The notes beneath the pieces were generated by a model. That model was not told the DNA's origin. It saw nothing but the letters and a program-made list of their open reading frames with translations, and made no database searches. From Sophora flavescens (Eukaryota > Streptophyta > Magnoliopsida > Fabales > Fabaceae), in assembly GCA_030762895.1 (NCBI GenBank), contig CM061063.1, forward strand, positions 213,946,667 to 214,010,666: 64,000 nt of DNA, written 5' to 3'. This document shows positions 32,801-43,055 of the stretch, in pieces. A program made the translations under genes and the position numbers. Each line of letters begins with the position of its first letter. Within the stretch, counting starts at the first letter, position 1.

Positions 32801-33405
32801 TTATTTATGAGGACTATGTTATTATGAAGTTGCATATGTGTATATGTTTTCTTTTGTGTCGCCCATGTAGTTATCGTGTTAAATCCATATATAGGTTTCT
32901 CACTCTTGCATGTTTTATTGCTGGTTTTTCTACTTGTGCATATATTTATATCCGAGTCCAGATGAACCACTCAAAGAAATTGATGACTACAGGAAGAAGT
33001 TTCCTTAGTTCGGAGCAAGCTGATGCTCGTTTCTACTGTGATAGCTACTGTTAGTTCCGACCAGCTTAGGTTTTGAATTATATTACGTTTTGGAAGTACC
33101 TATAATTAGTAAGGTCTTGTTGTGTAAACAATTATGATGCAGGATAGATATGTATATATATCCTCATGTAACTTTATAGTTATAAAGTTACATGAGGATA
33201 TATATACATATCTATCCATATACGGTCATGTTTGCGTTGTTGTTATGGTTGTCGAAAAGAAAAAGAAAAGGGAAAAATTTTATCACCATTTTGAAAAATG
33301 ATTACAACTTAAGAAAATATTATTTTCCGAAAGCAACCGTTGAATTAATATAAAGTTTTATTTTCTGCAACTAGTTAACCATGTAATGACCCAAGGGGTG
33401 TTACA
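29834..33405 (+). repeat. 3' LTR of the chromovirus, 3.57 kb
   Basis: Starts TGTAACACCCCGAC and ends GGGGTGTTACA, which are inverted ends. A polypurine-like stretch (AAGAGGGGTAG) precedes it. The last 430 bp align with the 5' remnant at 15864-16252. No coding region is supported inside. It contains a perfect 37-bp inverted repeat at 33142-33217. Confidence 0.87.
33142..33217. repeat. Perfect 37-bp inverted repeat, 2-nt spacer
   Basis: Arms 33142-33178 and 33181-33217 are exact complements, separated by GT. The aligned place in the 5' LTR remnant (about 16028-16069) has only the right arm, so the left arm is a new inverted copy. Confidence 0.95.
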
Positions 33406-35075
33406 CCAATTGTTGGTCATGTGACCGGGGACTGCAAGTAAAGCCCTACGAAGAAAATGATTCGTCCGCCAGAGAATGATCCTAGTTAGGGAGTTATTGT
33501 AGGGAATCAAATAGATGTGTTAGAGGAGGAAAATAAGGAAACTAGTCGTTACATGAATTTAAAAATGGGATTGTTGATCCTCTTCATGGGGATTGGTTGG
33601 TTGTTACAAGAAGAAAAAAGAACATTGGAGCATTTAAGGCAGGGCCGAAGAATAAGGACTAAGGAGTCTATCATGAAAGGAAGTCAATTTAAAACTCTTT
33701 TTAATGATGAGGCTGCAGTTAAGAGAGGTGGCTCTAAATATGGATAAAAATGATTCTCCTAGTAGCGGCCCAACAATAATTAAGGCAACAATCAATAAAA
33801 AAATGAAGACGAGGTAATTTAGGGCCGATGATTCTATTAACACTTTGGGGAATGAAAACTGGGAGTCAAATGTGGATTTGAATTTTTCTCAAGTTTGCGG
33901 GGAAAACAGTTTAAAAATAAGGCTTTAGTTAATGAGGTGGCTTCACCTGAGTTTGCCTTTCTCATTTCAACGAAGTCCCAATCTTAACCTTTCTTGAATC
34001 CTGGAAGTAGTTGTACTCAGAGGAAGATGGTGCAGGGAACGGGGGAGCGAAAAATTCTGCCTATTGGTATTTTAGGGGTGTTCTCGAGGGAGTAGCTCTC
34101 TTAGTGGGTCCTCCTTTCAAAACAATGAGAAGTTGTTAAGCTTGGATGTTGACTCCATGAAGGGGATGGTGACAGAGACCCATGGATTCACAGTAGGGAA
34201 GGTGCCTGATGACCTTATACTGGTTTAGACTTGGCCTGTATTTGGAGTTTTTTTTTTTTAAAAAAGAAAATTGTTATCGTGATTGATTTTATAAAGTTTA
34301 GAGTTATCTCTTGGAATATAAAAGGTGCTGCCAACAAGAGAAGTGAGTGCCATATTAAGGAATTCATTAGGATTCATAGTCATGCAATTTTATTCATTAT
34401 GGAGACTCGTGTGGCCTTAAATAAAATTGAGAGGTTCTGGCACAGGCTGGGGTACAAGCCTATTGCTATCATTGAGGCTTAAGATCATTATGGGGTCTTT
34501 AGGCTTTGGTTAACAATTTGACACATTTTGTTTTCAATATAGACCAGGTCTCTCAATATTCAATTTCGGTTAAAACTGGCAAGAATGTGAAGGAATGGAT
34601 GTGCACCAGAATCTATGCTCGTCCCATATTCCTAATTGTAGAGAGATTATGAAGTCTTTTCTTAAAACTTTTTCTATGAATTTCTCATTGCCTTGGCTTG
34701 TGATTGGGGATTTTAATGAAATATTGCACCCCACAAAGCGAAAGGGTTGCCATTTTCTACAAGCTAGAGCCTCTGCTTTTGCTAATGTTATATATTTTTA
34801 TGATCTGGTTGATGTTCACACTATGGGAGACAGGTTTACTTGGCATAGGACTTGTAATGGGTCAAAGTATATGGCTAAAAGACTTCACCAGGTAGTTGGC
34901 AATCTTTTGTGGAGATTGAATTTCTAAGATTCATATATTGAGAATCTTTGTACGCTACACTCTGACCATAACCCTATTTTTCTCATATGTAGGGTTCTTA
35001 AGGGTCATAATGGTCCTAGAGCCTTCTAGTTTGAGGCTGCTTGGATCGCTCATAAGGATTATTTGAGTATGATCT
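33406..35075 (+). pseudogene. LINE relic, ORF1 end and endonuclease, right part
   Basis: It repeats the zinc-knuckle segment (33406-33438), then a stop-ridden ORF1 tail with DWLVVTRRKKN (about 33590). ORF2 begins near 34290 with an L1-type apurinic endonuclease domain: VISWNIKGAANKR, METRV (about 34399), LPWLVIGDFNEI (about 34690) and HSDHNPIFL (about 34965). Several stops and frameshifts break it. It ends near 35075 before any RT. The LINE is therefore truncated on the right by, or at, the following repeat. Confidence 0.8.
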
Positions 35076-36503
35076 GAAATGGCACAAAGCAGCACTAGAA
35101 GGGGGTTGAATAGTATTTTCGAAAATCAGAGTTTAAGAAGCACAAAACAAAATCATTAAATGTGAGATGCTTAAAGACAGACGCCTTTCTCAACAAACTG
35201 ATCAGCAACTGTTTAACACACCCGAGTTAGTTACTTAAAACAGTTAAACAAACTGAATAATAAAGTAAAGGCTTGGGAAAGAGTATACTCAGATTTATCC
35301 TAGTTCACCCACAAACTTTGGGCTACATCCAGTCCTTGGTTTCACCAAGCTTTAACACTATAATTGATCACGGTTACAGACGAGTATTATTTGCACACCT
35401 AGCCTCTCCAGGCTCAACCACAAGTATTGTTTGGACACCTAGCCTCTTGACGCTCAACAAGTATTTTTGAAACAAGACTCTTCAGGCTCAGAGAGTTTTG
35501 AGAATGTTTTGAAGCACAGCTTCAAAGTTATAGAGCAATTCAACCAAACTTTAACACTACAAAGAATGAATATGAACTTCGAACTTGGTGAGTTGCAGAT
35601 GAGTTCTTCTTCAAATGATTTTCAGAGTGAGAAGAAGTTTAGCGAGTGACTGTTGCTTTCAGCTATTGATTTCTAAAATGAATACTGTTCTTGAATAATA
35701 TAGCTTTTTACTGATGAGAAAATATTGGCTTGTTCTTAGTTGCTCATCACTGTATCACTCTTTTGTTCAGTCTTCAACTACTTCTATTTATACTTGATCA
35801 CAAAGATCAATTGAGATGCATTCAAAAGTCCTCAGCTTCGTTCTACAAAAAATAGCCATTCTGACTTGATATTAAATACTTTGAAGAACGTTGGAGATTT
35901 CTTGTTGACATATGAGTATAGCAGTCATGCTTTTCCAGCTTTGGGCAACGTTCTTTCCTTATTTGTCCAACACTTAGAAAAGCTCAGATAAAGTAGTTTT
36001 TCTCTTACTTACATAAGAAATGCTTTTCAGTAGCCTTGCCCTTTTGTCTTTTTCTCCTTTCTCGGATCTTGATTAGAGATAAGAAATATATTAATAAACT
36101 TCTTTCAAGTTTAATTAACTATATTTCAAAATGCATTTGCTTTTGAATCAAAGATTAAGTGATTTCCTCATAGAGGGCTTTTCTCCTTGGCGCGTGCTTC
36201 AGTAACACACAAGGTGACTTAGTATTTCAAATCTTCTAAGCTTGTGGATGTTTGAATATCTTTTGAATCAAACAAGTTGTTCTGACAGAAGAGTAGTTCT
36301 GATTTTGTCAGAAGCTTAGACGCATACTAAGAGAGATAGACGCTTCTTTGAAGTGTGACTTCTTGATCATGTTCTATTATGTAATCTTGATCCTTGTTCT
36401 TCAACTTCCTTCAGAAGAAAGTGTTTGTATTCTTCGAATACTTGATCACGAATTTGTCTGTGAGCTGCTTCAGGCTTCTTGGTCTTCTATAAGAGCAGAC
36501 AGT
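35076..36503. repeat. Unidentified LTR-like repeat, left part
   Basis: Begins near a GGCACAAAGCAGCACTAGAA motif followed by GGGGGTTGAATAG, a start seen in dispersed plant retroelement-like repeats. It contains short repeated phrases such as CACACCTAGCCTCTCCAGGC. No coding region is supported. It is split by the 27-kb Athila-like block and continues at 63490. I cannot assign its family. Confidence 0.5.
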
Positions 36504-37847
36504 TGATGTCGTACGAATGCACGTGCGATCCGGCAAGTGTACCGGATTCGTCGCCAAGTAATAAAAAGATATTGATCCCACAGAGACTGTGATCTCAAAT
36601 CACAACTAATTATCAAATCGACGAAACTGGACGATATAAGGAGATTTTGAAAAAGGTTTTGATATTTGAAATAAGAGTAACTTAGAAAATCAGATAAGAA
36701 ATGCAATCAAGTAAAACAGAAAGTAAATCAATTTATGGTTTTTCATATCTAAATGGATTCCTAGGAATTTGGGTTACCTACAAGATTGTTTATGTTACTA
36801 AATTGACTATCCCTTGTTAATTATCGAAATTTTCTTTGAAGGCAAATTTATCCTCAAATAGTTAATGCTCCCTCTCGGGTTACAAAAACCGTGCCCAATT
36901 AAACCAACCCCTACTCTCGCGGTAGTCGAATTTAGATTGGACCCTTTACGTTTCGTGACAATTCGTTAATCCTCAAATGACCACTTCTAACTCTCGTGAT
37001 TTAAGTCCTAAGTCTGATTCTATAGATCCGATACCTAAGTTCACCGCAAGGTTCCTCCTTAGAATATCTACGACACGCAAACAAGTGGCCACCGAATTTA
37101 CGAGTAATTAAAACACTAGAAATCAGATCTAAAGCAAAATCGCAATTAACAAAGATAAAACATCAATTCATTACCATAAAACAGATCTTGGGCATAGCCC
37201 CAACCCCTAGAAATTAAACTACTACTCAAGCCTTGCCATGGTGATGACAAGCTTGGTTAACAACAACATGAAATAAAAAATAAGATAAGAGAAGGAGAAG
37301 AAGAAGAGAGATCCTAAAAATTTGCCTAAGTGTAACAGCCCAAAAAGTCCTCCTTAGTCTCTACCTAGATGCCTTATTTATAGATTAGGGAAGTTTGAAT
37401 CCCAATCTAACACAAATTCAGATCAAAATCAGTTGCTTCAGATCCAAGTAATGCACGTCACGGCCGTTATGGCAGTGACGGGTTCTGCCTTGGGCGCTCT
37501 TTCACTTTTTGGTCTGTCACAGACGTGATGCTCATCGCGGCTAGGCCATGATCAGTTTTGGCTGTGAGGGTCTGGTTCAGCTGACATGTCATGGCCGTGA
37601 TGGTCATCACGCCTAGGCCGTGATGGGCTCTCTGGCTCATTTTCTTCACTTTTTAAGCCCCATCTTCATGCAAGCTCCATCATGGTCAATCTTGAGCATT
37701 TTATCCTTAATTCCTGCAAAACAACACCACAAAACCGCCTTACCCGTTCCAAGGTAAAAACTAACAAAACTCAAACTAAATATGCCTAAACTATATGAAA
37801 ATGCATGCAAAATGACAATGAAATATGAGGTGTAATCACACGCATCA
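36504..37847 (-). repeat. 3' LTR of element B
   Basis: 1344 bp. On the minus strand it starts TGATGCGTGTGATTACACC after the tract AAGCTTGGGGTGATT and ends CGACATCA. It aligns with the interrupted 5' LTR; the main length difference is in the hairpin cluster at 37457-37630. Confidence 0.9.
37457..37630. repeat. Hairpin cluster, family 1, in element B 3' LTR
   Basis: About five partly decayed copies of TCACGGCCGTGA or ATCACGGCTAGGCCGTGAT, with many CpG to TpG/CpA changes. The corresponding cluster in the 5' LTR (62985-63268) has more and better preserved copies. Confidence 0.85.
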
Positions 37848-39577
37848 AATCACCCCAAGCTTAAGACTCTGCTTGTCCTCAAGCAATCATTAAGGCCAGA
37901 AGATATAAATAATCAGAGCATGGATAGTGAACCAAGAACCCGAGTAATTAATCCAAGTAACATGCATATTCAATAAGTACCCAAAAGACAATCAATTTCA
38001 AATCCAATTAGAAGCTTAGGTTTCCTAAATTCATATTCTCTCACTGATTCGGACACTGATCTTCTCACCTCACTCAAGTGTTTAAGGGTATATGACAATT
38101 CTCTCAATTTCCTCAAGGAATGTACTCTACCATAAGCTTGACTATTAACCAAATCTCTACTTTATTAATGAAAACACGTAAGAATCAAGAGGTTTTTTAT
38201 TTCGGTTGTAATGAGGCCATGGGATTAATCGTTAGGTGGGGAAATCAAGAAAAGGAAAATTCAACAAGGCTAAACAAAATATCAAACATTGCAAAGCATG
38301 ACACCTTCTAAAATACCTTTTGGGGCTTAGTTTAATTTTCCACCTTTCTTTCTCTCTTTTTATTTTATTTCTCACTTTCTTTTTGTCATCCCCTTCTCCA
38401 TTTTTTTATTTTATTATTTACTTTATTTGGAGAAGGGGAGATTTTCAATTCAGGAGAAATATTTTTCTAACTTTCTCATCCCACAATTTTATTTTTCAAA
38501 CTACCTTTTTACCCTTTTTACAATACTTTAAAAGGTGTCATAACAAACATTATTCATCAAAACATTTCAAGGTACCAATGAAAGTATTTTATTCTTTTAA
38601 GCTCAAAATTGGGCAACTAAGGGGTAGCATTTTATCAATCAAAGCTCAGAAGGCCAGAAAAATACCTAGTGCCTCAATCATTTTCAAAAATGTTTTCAAA
38701 AATTTTTAAGCTTCAAAACGATTTCAAGTCAAGTTCTAGAGAATACAATCCAAGAGGAATAAAACACTCTATCACAAATAATGGGGTAGATTTAGTGAGT
38801 ACCCCTTTTTGGCTCAAAATCTCACATTTAGTAGTTCAAAAATCAGTGAGAAACACAAATTTAAGGAACCACATGCTAATTATCAACTATCAAAAGATCA
38901 TCTCAAGCATTTTTATTTTTAGCCTTATCACAAGAATAAAAAATTGGGTTAAAAAATTCACTATCTCAATTTATTTGGCACCAAGTTCTCACAATTGGAT
39001 GCATAATCTAAGCAAGGGGCAATCTAATAATGTGATCATGCAAAATTATGCCTAGATGAATGCAACATGAAAAATGCAAAAATGCAAAAAATTGCAAAAA
39101 TACCCCTACCCCAAGCTTAAAAACTTACATTGTCCCCAATGTAAATAATCAAGTCGGAGAGAGGAGAAAAATGGAACAACTCACCGAGGTGGTAGAGGGT
39201 GTTGGCTCATATGCCAATCAAAAACTTGCTGGAAAATGTGTCACGACCGTGATACACATCACGGCTAGGCCGTGACCAATTCTGGTCTTCAGGAGCTGGC
39301 CTATCATGGCCGTGACCTGCATCACGGCTAGGCCGTGATACATTCTGAGCTTCAGGGTCCTCATCGTCACGCCCGTGATGGATGTCACGGCTGGGCCGTG
39401 ACCCTTTCTGACTTCTCTGGTTAGTTCATCACGGCCGTGACCACTGTCACGGTCTGGGCGTGATGTTTGCTCACTTTGTTTGTCCTTACCCTTTTTGCTC
39501 TTCCTTCCTTCATAACCTAAAAACACTGGGCAAAACCATTAATTACTGATCTTTCTTCTCTAAATCTTCTCAATTAT
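37848..39577. other. 3' noncoding interior of element B
   Basis: About 1.7 kb between the protease remnant and the 3' LTR, AT-rich on average. It contains the hairpin cluster at 39239-39466. No coding region is supported. Confidence 0.55.
39239..39466. repeat. Hairpin cluster, family 1, in element B interior
   Basis: Four tandem composite units, each with a TCACGGCCGTGA-like palindrome followed 6-8 bases later by a TCACGGCTAGGCCGTGA-like hairpin, separated by about 20 bp of variable text. It lies outside the LTR, so the cluster is not limited to LTR copies. Confidence 0.88.
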
Positions 39578-41378
39578 TCAAAAACGAAATTCAAAACGAA
39601 ATGGAAAAGGGAAAGAAAAACTTGGGTTGCCTCCCAAGAAGCGCTTATTTACGGTCTTAAGCTTGACCATACTTCTTTCAATCAACCGGGGGTCAAATGG
39701 GCCTAGAAGTGCAAGAACACTTCTCTTCCATGGAAGTCCTTCAAAGAGCCGATTTTGTTCATATGGCCAATTGCGCTTTCGCTTTGCTCTTTTCACTCGG
39801 AGCTTCATGGCCTTACTCCCTCCCGACGGAAGTTTTGTTTCCACCTGATGAGTAACTCCAACTTCATCACCACTGGGTGCATCATTTGTCTTGCAAAGCT
39901 TCGGAGTTGCTTCCATGTTGAGCTCTTCCTTCACATCTGGAGACTATATCGATTCTGCACACATAACTCTCAAAATGAGGGTTGTTATATGAGTTAGTCA
40001 ATTCAAAATCTACCCTACCTTCTTCTACATTCAGAGAGAATTTGCCATTCTTTACGTCTATTATTGCTCCAGCGGTGGCCAAGAAAGGCCTTCCTAGAAT
40101 GATGGGGAATTTAGAATTCCCGTTCATATCCAATACCAGGAAATCAGTAGGGATAAAAAATTTCCCTACCTTTACGGGAACATTCTCTAGTATGCCTAGA
40201 GGAGTTTTAGTTGAGTCATCCGCAAATTGTAAGGAGAATTTGAATGGACTCAACTCCTTGGTTCCTAACCTTTCCAAGATAGTAAGCAGCATCAAGCTCG
40301 CACTAGCCCCTAAGTCACATAAGGCTTAGTCTATTTGCACTTCTTCAATTGAGCAAGCGATAGAGAAACTACCTGGGTCTTTCAGTTTAGGAGGCATATT
40401 AGTTTTTATCTTGACTTTGTGATCCTCAATTAAGCTTTTAGTTTCTATTTCTGCTTGCTTTCTCTTGATCAACCTTTGTGGGAAAGGTATTGGGGGTTGG
40501 TAAGGTGGTGGAGGGACGTATTTTGGCTCTGTCTCTTCCTCTTCGCTCATGTCCTCCTCTGGTTCCACGTTCTTTTCAACCACCCCAAGCTTATCATCCC
40601 TCAAGTATATGGCATTACAATGTCCATTGGGATTAACTTCGGGTTGTCCCGGAAACGTACCCTTAGGTCTAGAATATGTGCTGGCTTGTTGGGCAATCTG
40701 AGTTTCTAGCATCTTGTTATGGATGGCTAAGTTATCTACCTTAGATGCTAGCTCTTTTATTGCCTTGTTTACTGCCCTACCTTGTTGTCTAAACTCTTCA
40801 TTTTTTTTTGTTTGAGTTTCAACAAAACTTTCCAATAAAGACTCGAGTTTAGACTTCTGTACCTGAGGATACCCAGCTACGGGTTTCCTATTACCTTGGC
40901 CTTCTTAGAACTCATGGTTCAGCGTGTTGCTGTAGTTCTCGTAGGAGAGGTGAGGGTTGTTCTTCCTTCCTTGGTTGTAAGGATTTGGGGGAGCATAATT
41001 GGGCAACTTCGGGTTCGTGTCGTAGAAGTTGTGACAAGAGTTCACTTGTTCCCCCGAAGCACCGGATCCATGAGCAATACCACGTGGGCACTCCATTATG
41101 TCATGTCCCTGCATTCCAACAATCTCACAAACAATGTTGGTAGCACCTATTGAACTCACATTAGCCCTTTCGAGCTGATGAAAGCGTTTATTCAGTGAGT
41201 CTATTTTAGACATAATAAGATCAGTGCTATTCAATTCAAACTTACCCCCCGAAATCTTTTTCGGGTTATTACCACTTTCTGAACCCCATTGGTGGTAGTT
41301 GGTGGCCACGTTTTCAATGATGTCGAATGCCTCAGTCAGAGGCCTGTTCATAAAGGCTCCACCAGCTGCTGAGTCAAG
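39578..41378 (-). pseudogene. Element B gag C-part and protease remnant
   Basis: Continues the gag from 51739 across insertion A: LDSAAGGAFMNRPLTEAFDI, a CHNFYDTNPKLP segment and a stop near 40905. After a gap the frame continues (40835-40326) through an Athila-type gag/protease linker rich in Glu and Pro, with a TAA at 40326-40328. The protease core follows, ALCDLGAS and FPIILGRPFLATAGA (40320-40050). The last part (39934-39578) is basic and ends KRFLGGNPSF. No RT or integrase is present. Confidence 0.82.
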
Positions 41379-42896
41379 TGATAACCCTTCGGCTTATCTA
41401 GTTTTATAACTAGATGGACTGTGGTTTTTGTGCAAATTATTCGAGTTCAATCTCGTTTTCGCCCAAATTTGGCCTTGTTTTATTCCTAAGTAGACTTTTA
41501 CTCGTTCTAGGCATTTTTAGTAGTTTTTAGTCTATTTTGAATAGAATTACGCTTTTTGTGTCTTTTTATTGTTTCAGGTTAGAAGTGAAGCTCCGGGAGT
41601 CAAGGAAAGTCAAGAATCAGTGGAAAAAGCACTTCTGGAGATACTCGCCATGCGAGTGGATGCTCGCCTCGCGAGCCTGAACATCAGATGATGGCGTGAA
41701 ACAGTCATCACTGCTGTTCGCCCATGAATCAATCCCGATCGCCTCGCGAATCATGAAGACCTGGAAGTCAGAGACCATCACGGCCTAGCCGTGATGAAGG
41801 TCACAGCCTAGAATTGAAGTCTCGCCCCGCGAAAAGAATCTCGCCCCGCGAGAGTTTGAAGACCCTAGAAGACAGAGACCATCACGGCCTAGCCGTGATG
41901 AAGGTCACGGCTGTGACAGATTGAAGTTGGAAGACTCGCCCCGCGAATACACTCTCGCCTCGCGAGAATCCAAAATTGAAAGCGCGCCAAAACTAATGTT
42001 CGCCTCGCGAAAGATGGTTCGCCCCGCGAGAGGCCGAGAACCAGAATCCTTATTTAAAGGTTGTTTCAGATCAGAATGGGTATCCAAGTTTTAGCCACTA
42101 TTTTAGATCAGATTTTGGGCGAATCCTTGTTATTCTGGAGCTGCGTCTCCCTTTTCTTTTCTTTTCTTATTTTATTATGGAGATTATTGCCGATTGTTCG
42201 TTTGTCGTCACGGGCATGAGGAACTAATCCCCTCGTCTAGGGGATCGATGAAGCCACCCATGGCGGTATAGTGTTCATGTGATGTATATTTTTCTTCCCT
42301 TTAATTCAATTCTTGTTTTCCAATTCTGAATTGATTGTGTCGATTATATGCTTGCGTGATCGACTAGTTAAACGTGTTGAGGCTGATCGGCGATTCGCGT
42401 TTTAGAACTTGAATTGGGATCATCGATCGAATATTGCACGAAAGTGGGTAGGAGATTGGTGCAACCTTATAGGGAACAAGAATTAACAGAATTTGATGAT
42501 TAGGATTATGAGACTTAGTGAGTAATTATTCCAAATCATTGAATACGTCCTATTGAGCACGGCAGTGAATTTAGGAGAAATTGGGGGTCCCGGTTGACAT
42601 TGTAATTGAACCTAAGGAGGAATACATCATCACTTGGGTACTATGCATGATTGGGTAGGTGGATTTGAAACCCTGGATATTTTAATTTCTGATTTTTAAA
42701 ACCTTAGCTTTATTTGATTTGTTATTGAATTGCGATATTAATCTCTCTCTCAACCACTTCCCTCTCTTGACCAAACTTATTGAATTTATCGTGAATTGGT
42801 AGAATTGGTAGCCCAATCCTTGTGTTCGACCTCGGTAATTTCTTACCATGTTTTTATTACTTGCGACGACCCGGTACACTTGCCGGTGTCTCATCA
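41379..42896 (+). repeat. 5' LTR of element A
   Basis: 1518 bp, TGATAACCC to GTCTCATCA. It is 100 bp longer than the 3' LTR, largely because of extra sequence in the hairpin region (about 41770-41920). The first 280 bp differ from the 3' LTR by only about four substitutions. Confidence 0.94.
41640..42045. repeat. Hairpin clusters, families 1 and 2, in element A 5' LTR
   Basis: Family 2 hairpins (TTCGCCTCGCGAA, CTCGCCCCGCGAG and variants) recur about ten times. Two family 1 hairpins (ATCACGGCCTAGCCGTGAT) lie at about 41778-41800 and 41878-41900. Each is a 5-8 bp perfect stem with a 3-nt loop. Confidence 0.9.
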
Positions 42897-42902
42897 AGTT
42901 TT

Positions 42903-42920
42903 TGGCGCCGTTGCCGGGGA
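42903..42920 (+). promoter_or_regulatory. Primer-binding site of element A
   Basis: TGGCGCCGTTGCCGGGGA, six bases after the LTR end. The same 18-mer is found in elements B (56814-56831, minus) and C (58263-58280) and is typical of Athila-like elements. Confidence 0.9.
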
Positions 42921-43055
42921 TTGGCACAACCAATTTTCCTAATTTTTAGGAAATTTGATTGATTGGTTAAGTTGATTTTTATTTTTATTTTTCTGTTATT
43001 TCTTTATTATTTCTCTCTACTTCTTTGATTCCACTTGGTCTTGCCGTGTTTTTGT

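Larger units (their letters stand above)
15864..33405 (+). mobile_element. Ty3/Gypsy chromovirus (Tekay/Del-like), 5' LTR truncated
   Basis: The element has a 5' LTR remnant (15864-16252), a primer-binding site, gag and the start of protease (to 17938). The CACTA element follows (17942-29778), then a 3' end with the pattern ACGAAATTTTTTAAGAGGGG and a full 3' LTR (29834-33405). RT, RNase H, integrase and chromodomain are missing on both sides of the CACTA, so pol was deleted. LTR ends TGTAACACCCC/GGGGTGTTACA and the long LTR point to the Tekay/Del chromovirus group. The element lies inside a LINE relic. Confidence 0.82.

Noticed and set aside
41905..42087. Short minus-strand ORF repeated in both LTRs of element A
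   Set aside because: It is the translation of hairpin-rich LTR sequence; presence in both LTRs only reflects LTR duplication.
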